From Gemmatimonadota bacterium (GTDB taxonomy: Bacteria > Gemmatimonadota > Gemmatimonadetes > Gemmatimonadales > GWC2-71-9), in NCBI GenBank assembly GCA_003222195.1, contig QHVB01000024.1, positions 248,001 to 312,000 of the forward strand: DNA of 64,000 bases, given 5' to 3'. The notes under the pieces were generated by a model. That model saw only the letters and a list, made by a program, of their open reading frames with translations, searched no databases and was not told where the DNA came from. The position numbers were made by a program, and so were the translations under genes. Below, piece by piece: positions 28,895 through 38,400 of the stretch (position 1 is the stretch's first letter; every line of letters begins with the position of its first letter).

Positions 28895-29887
28895 TTATTT
28901 CCAGCCTCGCAAGCTTCTCACAAAGTCGTGTAACACGAGAAACTTCTCGTAGACGCGAACGCCTTTGCGCTTCCGGCCGAACTCGCTGAACAATTCTCGA
29001 AGCCGGCCGCGGCGCGCGACGTAAAAACGAAACGTCTCGGCGAAGTCCTCCTGTGGATGCGTGGCCGCATACGCGCTCACGTAATCGGTCAGCGTCGTCG
29101 CAATCCGGCGCCGCTCGAAATCCACCCAGTGCTCGTCCGCGACGCGGTAGGCTTTGCGCACTTCGCCGAAGGCGCGGCGGAACCGGCCGCTCCGCGTCCA
29201 GGACCAGTGGTGATAGAGAAACGAATGCCCCAGCTCGTGGAGCAGCAGGCCGGTCAGCATGTTCCACGAGATCTCGTCGCGGCGGCGCTTGCCCGTGACG
29301 TAGCGGCGGTCGAGCTCGATCACCTTCGGCGCGCGCGGCGCCACGCCGGAGACCCCGGGGCGCAGCGCCACTCGATAATGCCAGTCGCGGATGCGGGAGA
29401 CGACCAGCAGGCGGCGCGCGCGCCGCAGCGCCCGCGGGATGAGATCCCCCCCGGTCGCGTCCTCGCCGCACCAGGGGCAGGTCGCCATCCAGTCGTCGAC
29501 CCCACGGTCGCAGTGGGGGCAGACGTTCTGAAAATCATCGTAGCGCCACGTTTGCGCGCGGCCGCACCAGGGACAGAACCGCATCGGATACATCACGCCG
29601 CCGCCGCAGCCCCAGTCGCAGCGCGCGTGGAACTTGAATCCTTTCGGGGCTTTGAGCGGCTCGTCGCTCGAGTCTTCGTCCTTGATGTTGCGCCCGCACC
29701 ACGGGCAGAACGATGACGCGTCCGAGACCATCCAGCCGCAATACGCGCACTCGGCGTTGGTTTCGCGCTGCGTGTCGCGCCACTCGAGCCGCCGGCTGCA
29801 GCTCGGGCAGTAGCCCCAGAACCGCTCCACCTCGGTGTGGCAGCGGGGGCAGCGCAGCTCGGGAGTGGGGACCTCGCGACGGCTCAC
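28895..29887 (-). CDS. multi-zinc-ribbon putative metallopeptidase
   Basis: 330 residues. The first 145 carry a run of Cys knuckles (CPRC, CPSC, CAYC, CPWC, CDWGC, CPWC, CPHC, CPWC), enough for about four zinc ribbons. The C-terminal half is a predicted zinc peptidase with the HELGH motif followed by EDFAE, resembling the putative zinc-binding metallopeptidase family. No signal peptide, so it should be cytoplasmic. The GTG start overlaps the stop of the ATP-grasp gene (GTGA), so both are made together. Substrate unknown. Confidence 0.75.
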   Translation of the reverse strand: MSRREVPTPELRCPRCHTEVERFWGYCPSCSRRLEWRDTQRETNAECAYCGWMVSDASSFCPWCGRNIKDEDSSDEPLKAPKGFKFHARCDWGCGGGVMYPMRFCPWCGRAQTWRYDDFQNVCPHCDRGVDDWMATCPWCGEDATGGDLIPRALRRARRLLVVSRIRDWHYRVALRPGVSGVAPRAPKVIELDRRYVTGKRRRDEISWNMLTGLLLHELGHSFLYHHWSWTRSGRFRRAFGEVRKAYRVADEHWVDFERRRIATTLTDYVSAYAATHPQEDFAETFRFYVARRGRLRELFSEFGRKRKGVRVYEKFLVLHDFVRSLRGWK

Positions 29888-30882
29888 CGCGCCATCGCCT
29901 CATCCACGATGCGTTGGATGAACGCGTTGTACTTGAGGCCAGACTTCTCGGCCGCCTCGGCCAGTTCGTGCTCGGCGGCGATGAACGGGTTGGGATTCAC
30001 TTCAAGGACGTACACCTCGTTGTCGTGCGCGAGGCGCACGTCCACACGACCGTAGTCCTGCAGCCACAGCGCGTGGAATGCGGTGCTGCAGATCTCGCCG
30101 ATCCGGCGCGTCAGCTCCTCCGAGACGCCTTTGGCGAAAACGTTCTTGATCTTCTTTTTCTTCCGATACTCCTCATCCCACTTGGCTTTGTAGGTGGCGA
30201 TTCGGTGCTCGCCGATCTCGGGCTCGCCGAATGTCATCTCGGTCAGCGGCAACACCTCCAGATTGTCATTGCCGATCAGGCCCACGTACACCTCGCGTCC
30301 CTCGACCAGCTCTTCGACGATCGCCGCCTGATGGTACTTCTCGTGTATGAACTCCACCCGCTGGCCGAGACTCGCGTCGTCTTCCACCACGGACGCCTGC
30401 GCGATTCCGATCGACGCGTCCTCGAGCAACGGCTTGACGATCAATGGAAAGCGCAGCTCCGACGGCCGCACGAGCTTGTCGCCGTCGTGGAACTCGGCGA
30501 ATGCGGGCACGCGGATACCGTGGTACGCGAGGATTTTCTTGGTGAGCGACTTGTTGCGCGCGACGAGCAGCGCCGTCGGGGGCGATCCCGTATAGCGGTA
30601 CCCGTACATGTCGAGCAAGGCGGCGACCGCGTACTCGTGCCGCGCGTTCTTGCGAAAGCCCTCGCAGCCGTTGAACACCAGTTTCGGCTGGAACGCGGCG
30701 AGTTTCGTGAGCAGCGGCGCGACATCATCCCCGATCCCGATCATGAGCACATCGTGGCCACCCGCCAGCAGCGCGCGCGCGACGTCGTACTCGGCTTCTT
30801 CAGCCTTGGCCTCGACTTCGCGCTTGAAGGCGTCATCCTCCCACTCGGGGTGCAATGAATCAAAAATGACGGCGATCTTCAC
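29884..30882 (-). CDS. ATP-grasp ligase (D-Ala-D-Ala ligase-like)
   Basis: 332 residues with the D-Ala-D-Ala-ligase/ATP-grasp fold: N-terminal FNGCEGFRKNARHEYAVAA, the ATP-binding FPLIVKPLLEDASIGI, VEELVEGREVYVGLIGN and the metal-site end EVNPNPFIAA. These enzymes join a carboxylate to an amine with ATP. It is not next to cell-wall genes but coupled to a metallopeptidase, so a role other than peptidoglycan synthesis is plausible. It follows the MFS gene by 9 nt. Confidence 0.85.
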   Translation of the reverse strand: MKIAVIFDSLHPEWEDDAFKREVEAKAEEAEYDVARALLAGGHDVLMIGIGDDVAPLLTKLAAFQPKLVFNGCEGFRKNARHEYAVAALLDMYGYRYTGSPPTALLVARNKSLTKKILAYHGIRVPAFAEFHDGDKLVRPSELRFPLIVKPLLEDASIGIAQASVVEDDASLGQRVEFIHEKYHQAAIVEELVEGREVYVGLIGNDNLEVLPLTEMTFGEPEIGEHRIATYKAKWDEEYRKKKKIKNVFAKGVSEELTRRIGEICSTAFHALWLQDYGRVDVRLAHDNEVYVLEVNPNPFIAAEHELAEAAEKSGLKYNAFIQRIVDEAMAR

Positions 30883-30891
30883 GACCCAACC

Positions 30892-32310
30892 TCAGCCTTG
30901 GCCGGACACATGGATGTCGAGCGCGGTCACACGCCGCATGTCGCGCGCCACCGTCTGCAACGCAATGAGTATCACCAGTCCTCCGAGCAGGCCGACGGCC
31001 GGCAGTAGCAGCATCGCCGTGCGCAGATCGCCGGTGCGGTCGGACAGGTAGCCGATCAGCGGCGGCGCCAGCGCGTCACCGGCGAGATGCGAGAACAGCA
31101 CGAAGGCGCCGAGCACCGACGCCTGGACGGCGGGCGGCACGACGTCGAGAATGACGGCCGCGAGCGGTCCGTTGTACCACGTATAGAGGAAATACGTCGC
31201 GAGGATGAGCGGCGCGAACCAACGGAGATCGTGAACGAGGAGCAGCGCGGCGCACACGGGAGCGCCGAGCACGAAACCAGCGCCGGAGGCGAGCACGCGG
31301 CCGCCGCGCCAGCGCTGCTGCAACCGGTCGGCCAGGCGGCCACCGACGAGCGCACCTAGCACGCCGCCCGCCAGCGCCCATAGCCCGAACTCCCCGCCGA
31401 CCCGCGCCACCGAAAGCCCGTGCATTCGCTGCATGAACGCCGCGGCCCAGGCGATGAGCCCATTCACCGCGAACGTCACCATCGCACCGCCGAGAAACAC
31501 CCAGATCAATGTCGGGGTGCGGAGCACTAGGATCGCAGCGTTCTGAAAGTCGTCGAACGCGCCCGCCGCGACAGCGCCCGCCTCCGTAGTGCGCCGGACG
31601 GCGAGCGGGACCAGCCGCCACACGGTCCAGGCGATTCCCACACTCATGCCGACACCGAACACGGCGGTGCCGAACTGTGAGGGAATCCCCTCGAACAAGG
31701 AGAGGAATCCCGCGAGCAATGCGCCGATTCCTGCACAGGTCGCCAGCGGCCTGACATAGTACATCACGCCGCGCATGCCGTGCTGCCACCACCGCTGCAG
31801 CGTCTCGAGGATCGGCGGCGGCGGGCGGCGATCGAGCTCACGCAGACGCGAGGCGAGCACCGCGAGAATCAGCCCCGGGAATCCCATCCAGATGAATGCC
31901 CAGCGCCATCCGTACCGCTCGGCTATGACACCGCCGAACCAGATTCCCAGCACGCCGCCGAGCGCCATGCCGACGGAGTACACGCCGATCGCGAACGCGC
32001 GGCGCCGGCCCCGGTAGTACTGCGCGATAATGGCCTGGGCGGCGGGCGCGTACCCTGCCTCCCCGAATCCGACCAGGGCACGGCAGGTGAACAGCTGCCA
32101 GAAACGCCGCACGAACCCGCCCGCGGCGGTCGATGCCGTCCAGATGGCGACGCCAAACGTGATGACGCTGCGGCGCGACCGGAGATCCCCGATCACCCCG
32201 AGCGGCAGCGCCGCGAGCGACAGCACCACGATGTACGCCGAGCCCAGCCAGCCGAGCTGCGCGTCCGACAAGTGGAGGTCGCGCTTCACCGGCTCAAACA
32301 CCGCATACAC
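30892..32310 (-). CDS. MFS transporter (spinster-like), start codon unclear
   Basis: At least 472 residues with about 12 membrane helices and an MFS loop at LGVIGDLRSRR. The first standard start codon is the GTG at 32310. The same frame stays open upstream and encodes LGLLTLVNLFNYLDRN, a typical first helix and NYLDR motif of this family, with no ATG, GTG or TTG before it. A CTG at 32427, inside the end of the deoxyhypusine synthase-like gene, is the best candidate for a longer start. Cargo unknown. Confidence 0.82.
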   Translation of the reverse strand: MYAVFEPVKRDLHLSDAQLGWLGSAYIVVLSLAALPLGVIGDLRSRRSVITFGVAIWTASTAAGGFVRRFWQLFTCRALVGFGEAGYAPAAQAIIAQYYRGRRRAFAIGVYSVGMALGGVLGIWFGGVIAERYGWRWAFIWMGFPGLILAVLASRLRELDRRPPPPILETLQRWWQHGMRGVMYYVRPLATCAGIGALLAGFLSLFEGIPSQFGTAVFGVGMSVGIAWTVWRLVPLAVRRTTEAGAVAAGAFDDFQNAAILVLRTPTLIWVFLGGAMVTFAVNGLIAWAAAFMQRMHGLSVARVGGEFGLWALAGGVLGALVGGRLADRLQQRWRGGRVLASGAGFVLGAPVCAALLLVHDLRWFAPLILATYFLYTWYNGPLAAVILDVVPPAVQASVLGAFVLFSHLAGDALAPPLIGYLSDRTGDLRTAMLLLPAVGLLGGLVILIALQTVARDMRRVTALDIHVSGQG

Positions 32311-32407
32311 GACGTTGCGATCGAGATAATTGAAGAGATTGACCAGGGTCAGCAGACCCAGGACGTAAGCAGCGTACGCCCTGGTGGGAGTTGGTGCCTT
32401 GTGCGTC

Positions 32408-33544
32408 TCAGGTCGCTCGGCCGCCAGTTGCCGCCTCGGCGCGCGCGTCGCGATCGGCTTTCGCCTCGAGATACGAGTCGGTCAGCTCACGCATCATGTC
32501 TCCGCGCCGGTCGTACAGGCGCTTTAGTTTGCGGGGCTTGCGGCGGGCCAACGCGTAGGCGGCCAGCACGGGGAAGGCCACGGTGTTGTCGAGATACGCC
32601 ACAACGGTCCCCGGGAGCTTGTCGGGATCCACCTTGCCCCAGCTCACGGCTTCCGATGGCGTCGCGCCCGACAGTCCGCCCGTGTCCGGGCGCGCGTCCG
32701 TGAGCTGCAGGTAGTAGTCGTGACCCTTCTCGCTGATACCCAGCACTTCCTGAATCTGCGGCTCGGTCTGCAGCACGAAGTTCTTGGGACTGCCGCCACC
32801 GATGATGAGAACGCCGCTCTTGCCGCCGTGCACCTTGGCGGAGAACACGATTGCGGACGTCTCGTTGACGTCAGCGCTGACGTCGAAGCGCAGCTTGCTG
32901 CCCGAGAGCGCCTGCTCGGCCACGTTCATGCCGATCGAAGAGTCGCCTGGTGACGAGGTGTAAATCGGGACCGCGTTGGCGTGGGCGGAGCCGAGCACCG
33001 ATTTGCGGGACAAGCCGAGCGCGCGCTCGCGCTCCAGCACGTAGCCGCCAAGCAGGTAGTGGTACTCCGCGGTGCTCATCGGCCGCTGGAACTCGTCGCG
33101 GGCGGAGACTTCGCGCACGAAACGATCGGTTGAGAGGAGCACGTCGTAGTCGAAGAAGATGTCGTAGATCCGAACGACCCCTTCCTCGCGCAGCACCACA
33201 TCGTCGGCAAACGGCGTGCCCCGATGCATCGCCATGCCGAGGCCGAAGTGCGCGTCATGATAGAGATTCGCGCCGGTCGATACGATCCAGTCCACAAACC
33301 CCGCTTCGATGAGCGGGATGATCGTCGACATGCCGAGCCCGGCCGGCGTCATGGCTCCCGTGAGACTCATCCCTACAGTCACATCGTCTTCCAGCATCCG
33401 TTCGGCAAACAGGCGGCAGCCTTCGGCGAGCCGGCCGGCGTTGTAGGCGAGGAAGGCGTTGTCGACGAGATCGGCGACCGTTTCTTTGCCGGTGACCGGC
33501 TTGGGATTGATGCGCTGCCCGCGCAGAAACTCGTTTTGCGTCAT
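32408..33544 (-). CDS. deoxyhypusine synthase-like enzyme
   Basis: 378 residues clearly related to deoxyhypusine synthase: the NAD-binding [21 protein letters not shown], and the active-site segment PSEAVSWGK with Lys304 matching the lysine that carries the butylamine intermediate. Bacteria have no eIF5A, so members in bacteria probably work on a small polyamine instead; homospermidine or spermidine formation has been proposed for relatives. The ATG overlaps the LOG gene stop (ATGA). Confidence 0.88.
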   Translation of the reverse strand: MTQNEFLRGQRINPKPVTGKETVADLVDNAFLAYNAGRLAEGCRLFAERMLEDDVTVGMSLTGAMTPAGLGMSTIIPLIEAGFVDWIVSTGANLYHDAHFGLGMAMHRGTPFADDVVLREEGVVRIYDIFFDYDVLLSTDRFVREVSARDEFQRPMSTAEYHYLLGGYVLERERALGLSRKSVLGSAHANAVPIYTSSPGDSSIGMNVAEQALSGSKLRFDVSADVNETSAIVFSAKVHGGKSGVLIIGGGSPKNFVLQTEPQIQEVLGISEKGHDYYLQLTDARPDTGGLSGATPSEAVSWGKVDPDKLPGTVVAYLDNTVAFPVLAAYALARRKPRKLKRLYDRRGDMMRELTDSYLEAKADRDARAEAATGGRAT

Positions 33545-34311
33545 CGCGTGGACTGGCTGATCGGTTGCATGGCACGGAACGCCCGGGTGCGGCGCTCGCG
33601 CGCATCAATGATCCAGCCGAGGGCTTCCTTCGGATCGTCGGTGAGCAGAAAGAGATTCAGATCTTCAGGCGAGATCTTTCCTTCACCCGCGACGCGCTCG
33701 CTGAGCCAATCGGCAAGCCCGCGCCAGTAGTCCCGCCCGAACAGGACCACCGGGAATTGCTTTACTTTGCCCGTCTGCACGAGGGTCAGTGCCTCGAACA
33801 GCTCGTCCATCGTGCCATAGCCCCCCGGAAAGGCGATGAAGGCCGTCGAATACTTCACGAACATCGTCTTGCGGACGAAGAAGTAGCGAAAGTTGATGGA
33901 GCGCTCCACCCACTTGTTCGTACCCTGCTCGAACGGCAGCTCGATGTTGCAGCCGATCGACAGTCCGCCTCCCTCTTTCCCACCGCGGTTCGCCGCTTCC
34001 ATGATTCCCGGCCCACCGCCGGTGATGATCGCAAAGCCTTCCTTGGCGAGCAGGCGCGAGGTCTCGCGTGCCGCCGCGTAGTAGCGATCGCCTTCGAGCG
34101 TGCGTGCCGAGCCGAAGATCGTGACGGCGTTCCGCACGTCGGACAGCGTGTCGAAGCCCTCGACGAACTCGCCCATGATGCGCAACACGCGCCACGGATC
34201 GGTACTCGTGAACGACGCCCGCCGCTCGACCGGAACGACCTGCGGCGGGGTGAGAAGCTGTTCGTCTTCAGTGAGCGGGCTGCGAGGCGAGGCGCTCGGT
34301 TGCTCGGACAT
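33541..34311 (-). CDS. LOG family protein (TIGR00730-like)
   Basis: About 256 residues of the lysine-decarboxylase-like LOG family, which in characterised cases releases a base from nucleoside monophosphates (cytokinin riboside phosphoribohydrolase). The signatures [13 protein letters not shown] and [14 protein letters not shown] are present. ATG 34311 has AGGA 5 nt before it; an ATG two codons earlier lacks this. The 5' end overlaps the aminotransferase gene by 44 nt, and the stop overlaps the next gene by 4 nt. Confidence 0.9.
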   Translation of the reverse strand: MSEQPSASPRSPLTEDEQLLTPPQVVPVERRASFTSTDPWRVLRIMGEFVEGFDTLSDVRNAVTIFGSARTLEGDRYYAAARETSRLLAKEGFAIITGGGPGIMEAANRGGKEGGGLSIGCNIELPFEQGTNKWVERSINFRYFFVRKTMFVKYSTAFIAFPGGYGTMDELFEALTLVQTGKVKQFPVVLFGRDYWRGLADWLSERVAGEGKISPEDLNLFLLTDDPKEALGWIIDARERRTRAFRAMQPISQSTR

Positions 34312-35437
34312 GGTCATCCTGCACGTTATAGAAGAAAGGCGAGAACCGGACGTGCCCGGGCCGGCTGTCGGCGATAATGCCGCCAGCCGCCAGATGCCGC
34401 ACGCTCGCCGCCGGGTCCGGCATGGGAATCATCACGATGGCGGAGCGCCGCTCGGGTTCAGCGGCGACCTTCGGCTTGAAGCCCGCCGCGCGCACGCTGG
34501 CAATCAGGTCCTCGGTCAACGCCGCGGTCGCTTCCCGAATGGCGGGCACCCCGATCTCCTCGATGTACTCCAGCCCGCCGAGCTGCGCGTAGACCGCGGC
34601 GAGGGCCGGGGTGCCCAGCTCGAAGCGGCGCGCGTCGTCGTGAAACGTCAGGGCTCGGGGATCGAACGCGAACTGCTCGCGCTGGCCAAACCATCCGGCG
34701 ATGCCTGGCTGGAGGCGGCGCGCCACCTCCGCGCGCACGTAGAGAAAGACGATGCCGGGTCCCCCGAGCAACCACTTGAGGCCGCCCGCGACGAGGGCAT
34801 CGACGCCGGCATCCTGCACGTCAACGGGAATCTGACCCACCGATTGGTAGGCATCGATCAGGCAGAGCGCGCCGTGCACGTGCGCCACCTGGGCAACCCG
34901 TTTGATGTCCTGAATCGCGCCAGTCGTGAAGTAGACGTGGGAGGTGACGACCAGGGCGGTCCGGTCATCGACAGCTCGCGCAATCGCCTCGACCGGCACG
35001 CTGATGCGATCGGGACTTTCCACGATGACGAGCTCGACCCCGCTCCGCACCTTGGCCAACCACTGATATGCGACCGTCGGGAAGTCGAGCGAGGTGATGA
35101 CGACTTTGGGGCGCTTCTTGTAGTCCAGCGACTCAGCGACCGCGCTCAGCGCGACCGAAATGCTTGGAGCGAGCCCGATCTCGCCGGCGGACGCGTTCAC
35201 GATCCGACCGTAGCGCGCGCGCAGATCGGTCAGGGCCTCCCACCACACGTCGTACCACGCGGAGGCGCCGCGGCTCTGCCATAGATCCAGGAATTCCGCT
35301 ACTTTGCGGCGAGACCGCTCGCCCAACGCTCCGAGCGAGCAGGTGTTGAGGTAGACGCTCGACTGAAAGATGGGAAACTCGCCGCGGTATCTGGCGAGTC
35401 CAAGCGCGCGCGGTTGTACGCTGCTTGCGAGCGTCAT
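34268..35437 (-). CDS. class V aminotransferase-like PLP enzyme
   Basis: 389-residue fold-type I PLP enzyme of the class V group (cysteine desulfurase/kynureninase-like). The PLP-binding Lys is in AGGLKWLLGGPG, with the upstream TSHVYFTTGAIQDI and the DAYQSVGQ aspartate. There is no desulfurase-type Cys loop, so the substrate is more likely an amino acid derivative than cysteine. It heads the minus-strand run of aminotransferase, LOG, deoxyhypusine synthase-like and MFS genes. Confidence 0.85.
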   Translation of the reverse strand: MTLASSVQPRALGLARYRGEFPIFQSSVYLNTCSLGALGERSRRKVAEFLDLWQSRGASAWYDVWWEALTDLRARYGRIVNASAGEIGLAPSISVALSAVAESLDYKKRPKVVITSLDFPTVAYQWLAKVRSGVELVIVESPDRISVPVEAIARAVDDRTALVVTSHVYFTTGAIQDIKRVAQVAHVHGALCLIDAYQSVGQIPVDVQDAGVDALVAGGLKWLLGGPGIVFLYVRAEVARRLQPGIAGWFGQREQFAFDPRALTFHDDARRFELGTPALAAVYAQLGGLEYIEEIGVPAIREATAALTEDLIASVRAAGFKPKVAAEPERRSAIVMIPMPDPAASVRHLAAGGIIADSRPGHVRFSPFFYNVQDDHVRATERLASQPAH

Positions 35438-35459
35438 AGGCCGGGAATATACAGAAGGA

Positions 35460-35726
35460 ATGCAGCGTATCGCGAGTTGGTCGGCACTCTATCTGCGTTT
35501 GGCGCTGCGGGCGCTGGTGCGTCCGCGACTCGCCGTCGACTTGTTGCGCCTCGCGTGGAGTTTTCGCGCTCGCGACTGGTATCGGCGCCCGCCCTTCCTA
35601 CCCATCCCGCCGCGCGACTACATGCAGTGGCGGATGTTCACCGCGTACGGCGATGAGCACGCCATCCCGCCCGTTGCTGATGTCGTGAACTTCGCGCGCT
35701 GGCGACGGGAGACGATGGGTCTGTGA
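35460..35726 (+). CDS. small basic protein upstream of queG
   Basis: 88 residues. The N-terminal half is helical and amphipathic with many Arg (LYLRLALRALVRPRLAVDLL), possibly membrane-surface bound; the second half holds YMQWRMFTAYGDEHAIPP. I do not recognise the family. Its TGA overlaps the queG GTG (GTGA), so translation is coupled and a link to QueG is plausible. The only SD-like AAGGA touches the ATG, so the start is uncertain. Confidence 0.6.
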   Translation: MQRIASWSALYLRLALRALVRPRLAVDLLRLAWSFRARDWYRRPPFLPIPPRDYMQWRMFTAYGDEHAIPPVADVVNFARWRRETMGL

Positions 35727-36643
35727 TCGAGATCAAGCGCCAAGCGGCAGCGCTCGGTTTTGCCGCGACCGGCGTCGCGCGACTCGATCCCAATCCGCAC
35801 GCGACCGAACTCGACCGCTGGCTCGCGGACGGGCACGCCGGCACTATGGCGTACTTGCATCGGCAAGCGGAGAAGCGGAAGGATCCGCGCACCATCTTTC
35901 CGGGCGCGCGCAGTGCCGTCGTGACTTTGACCAACTATTTCCACGGCTCTGCTGACCCCGGGCCCGCGGCGTCGGATTCAGGCAAAGTTGCTCAGTACGC
36001 CTGGTCGTCGGACTACCACGAGGTCCTCGGGAAACGCCTCGAGCAACTGGCGGCCGCAATCCGGGAGCTGATCCCCGCGGCGACAACGCGCTGCTACGTC
36101 GATGCCGGTCCCGTGCCCGAGCGAGAGCTGGCACAGCTCGCGGGACTCGGCTGGATCGGCAAGAACATGATGCTCATCCATCCCGAGATCGGCTCGTTCA
36201 CGTTCATCGGCGTCATTCTGACGGACGCCGACCTCGAGCCGGACTTGCCGTTCGAAGCGGACCGCTGCGGCACCTGCCGGCGCTGTCTCGATGCCTGCCC
36301 CACACAGGCTTTCGTCGGGCCGCGCGATCTCGATGCGCGGGCGTGCATCTCGTATCTCACGATCGAGCACCGCGGAGAGTTTACCGAGACGCAAAGCGAG
36401 CAGGTGGGCGATTGGCTTTTCGGCTGTGACGTCTGCCAGGACGTCTGTCCCTGGAATGTGAGCTTTGCGGGGGCGACGCACGATCCGGAGCTCGCGCCGC
36501 GCCCCGACGTCGCGCGACCGGATCTCTACGCCCTCGCACACATGGACGAGAGCGACTTCGAGCGCCGATTTACAGGGACGCCCTTCACGCGACCGGGACA
36601 TCGCGGCATGCGGCGCAACGCCGCCGCGGTACTCGACGCATGA
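35723..36643 (+). CDS. queG: epoxyqueuosine reductase QueG
   Basis: Cobalamin-dependent iron-sulfur enzyme that makes the last step of queuosine in tRNA. 306 residues, with the catalytic Asp about 127 in VDAGPVPERE and two [4Fe-4S] motifs, CGTCRRCLDACP (about 182-193) and CDVCQDVCPWN (about 235-245). It starts with GTG overlapping the small gene before it, and its stop overlaps the small gene after it (ATGA). Other queuosine genes are not in the window. Confidence 0.95.
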   Translation: MIEIKRQAAALGFAATGVARLDPNPHATELDRWLADGHAGTMAYLHRQAEKRKDPRTIFPGARSAVVTLTNYFHGSADPGPAASDSGKVAQYAWSSDYHEVLGKRLEQLAAAIRELIPAATTRCYVDAGPVPERELAQLAGLGWIGKNMMLIHPEIGSFTFIGVILTDADLEPDLPFEADRCGTCRRCLDACPTQAFVGPRDLDARACISYLTIEHRGEFTETQSEQVGDWLFGCDVCQDVCPWNVSFAGATHDPELAPRPDVARPDLYALAHMDESDFERRFTGTPFTRPGHRGMRRNAAAVLDA

Positions 36644-36909
36644 CCGCCACCGAGGCCATCACCGAGCTGCAACGCCGGCTCACGGAGGGCCTCGCGAAGA
36701 TCGACCCGCACCACCGCCTGTTGGGCCGGCCCGTGAGCTATCGCGTGATCGACGGCCAGATGCTGGAAATCACCTATCGCGACGTTGCCGGAATCGCCGA
36801 TGCCGAGCTCCTCGGCGTCAAGCGAATCATCGGGCGGGACTGCTTTTGCAGCGTGAGTCCACAGACCGCCGAACAGCTCACGGTGCGGTTCGTCGTTCCA
36901 CTCAAGTAG
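36640..36909 (+). CDS. small protein downstream of queG
   Basis: 89 residues starting at ATG 36640, which overlaps the queG TGA. A helical N-terminus (ITELQRRLTEGLAKI) is followed by a strand-rich half with two Cys (RDCFCSV) and a LTVRFVVPL end. I do not recognise the family and see no signal peptide. The tight coupling suggests it is co-made with QueG. It ends 3 nt before the convergent M20 gene. Confidence 0.6.
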   Translation: MTATEAITELQRRLTEGLAKIDPHHRLLGRPVSYRVIDGQMLEITYRDVAGIADAELLGVKRIIGRDCFCSVSPQTAEQLTVRFVVPLK

Positions 36910-36912
36910 CGC

Positions 36913-38385
36913 CTATTTCGCCGCGACGCGCGCGACAACGTCGTAGTAAAAGCGAACTCCAAAGCGCAGTGCTTGGATGCTGACCCGTTCGTCGTTGCCA
37001 TGCACGCCGCGGGAATCGCCCTGCGTGAGCGGGAACGGCCCCAAGCCGTAGCTCGCGATCCCCATGCGCCGGAAGTAGTGGCTGTCGGTGAATCCCGGCA
37101 GCATCAGCGTGGTGACGAGCGCATTCGGATGTCGCGCGTGTGCCACCGCCGCAATCGCGCGGAACATCTCGGTCTCGGTCGAGCTTTCGGTCGCCGGCCA
37201 GTTCGGCCCCTGCGGCCGAATCGACACCGCGCTGTCTCCCATCACGCGCATCAGGTCCGGGAGAAAGGCGGCCGGATCCTGGCCCGGCAACAGTCTCACG
37301 TCGATCGCCGCCGTCGCCACGGGTGGAATGACGTTGGTCTTGTCGCTGCCCTTCAGGCCGGTGATCGAAATGGTGTTGCGCAGCAGGGCATTATAGGTCA
37401 GGTCGGCGGTGATGTATCGCGCCGCGACCGAATCGCGTAGCGCGGCGCGAATGTCGCTCAGCCAGCGGCGCACCGTCGTGTCGCGCTCGATGGTCGCGAG
37501 ATCGCGAAAGGAACGCTCCGCCGCGGGCGTCACCGTGAGCGGCGTCTGCCACGCGGCGATGCGATTCAGGGCGCGAACCAGGCGGTGGACGGGATTGTCC
37601 GGGGTGGGGCGAGAGCCATGCCCCGCCGTCCCGTGCGCTGTGACATCGAGCCAGAACGGCGACTTCTCGGTCGTGCCGATGCCGTAGAATTCGACCCCCC
37701 CGTGACCATCGGCGCGCGTCAGCCCGCCTTCATTCAAGAGAAACTCAGCGTCTTTGACGAGCGGCGCTTGCTGCTCGGCGATCCAAGCGGCGCCGACGCC
37801 GGCGCCGATCTCTTCGTCCGACGTCGCGAGGAAGATGATGTCGCGCCGCAGCGGAACGTGCGCGCGCTTCAGGATCAGCATCGTCATGAGCTGAGCGATC
37901 GCTTCGCCCTTCATGTCGAGGGAGCCCCGGCCCCAGATGTAGCCGTCCTTTGTCAACCCACTGAACGGATCGACGCTCCAGTAGTCGGGCGAGGCCAGCA
38001 CGACGTCCATGTGGTTCAAGAGAATGATGGGACGGCTGCTGCCGTCGCCCGCGAGCCGCGCGTAGAGGTTGGCTTTCCCGGGCGCCGGCTCGAAGATTCG
38101 CGCCTCGATGCCGTCGCGCCGCAGCACCTGCGCGAGCCAGCGCGCCGCCACGATTTCGTTGCCCGGCGGATTGGTGGTGTTGATGCGGAGGTACTGCGAC
38201 AGCAGAGCCGTCGCTTCATCGCCGAGGGCCGCCCAGTCCGCCTCGGTGGGCGCCGCGAGGAGGGCCGCGGCGGCGGGAGTCACGTAGACCGGCGCCGACG
38301 ACGGACCGGCAAGGGGTGGCGCGGGACGACGTGCCGCGCAGCCGGCGACGAGCACCACCAGAGGGATCAGCTTGAAACCATGCAT
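36913..38385 (-). CDS. M20-family metallopeptidase lipoprotein
   Basis: 490 residues, predicted lipoprotein (VVLVAGC) of the M20 di-zinc peptidase family. The metal ligands are recognisable: LLNHMDVVLA (His, Asp), GRGSLDMKG (Asp), ATSDEEIGAG (Glu pair) and the late GVHGNDERVS. The dimerisation insert is present. Probably a periplasmic dipeptidase or aminoacylase used for peptide nutrition. It is followed at 16 nt upstream by the MBL gene, so both may share a transcript. Confidence 0.9.
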   Translation of the reverse strand: MHGFKLIPLVVLVAGCAARRPAPPLAGPSSAPVYVTPAAAALLAAPTEADWAALGDEATALLSQYLRINTTNPPGNEIVAARWLAQVLRRDGIEARIFEPAPGKANLYARLAGDGSSRPIILLNHMDVVLASPDYWSVDPFSGLTKDGYIWGRGSLDMKGEAIAQLMTMLILKRAHVPLRRDIIFLATSDEEIGAGVGAAWIAEQQAPLVKDAEFLLNEGGLTRADGHGGVEFYGIGTTEKSPFWLDVTAHGTAGHGSRPTPDNPVHRLVRALNRIAAWQTPLTVTPAAERSFRDLATIERDTTVRRWLSDIRAALRDSVAARYITADLTYNALLRNTISITGLKGSDKTNVIPPVATAAIDVRLLPGQDPAAFLPDLMRVMGDSAVSIRPQGPNWPATESSTETEMFRAIAAVAHARHPNALVTTLMLPGFTDSHYFRRMGIASYGLGPFPLTQGDSRGVHGNDERVSIQALRFGVRFYYDVVARVAAK

Positions 38386-38400
38386 GGTCGATGTCCCGTG

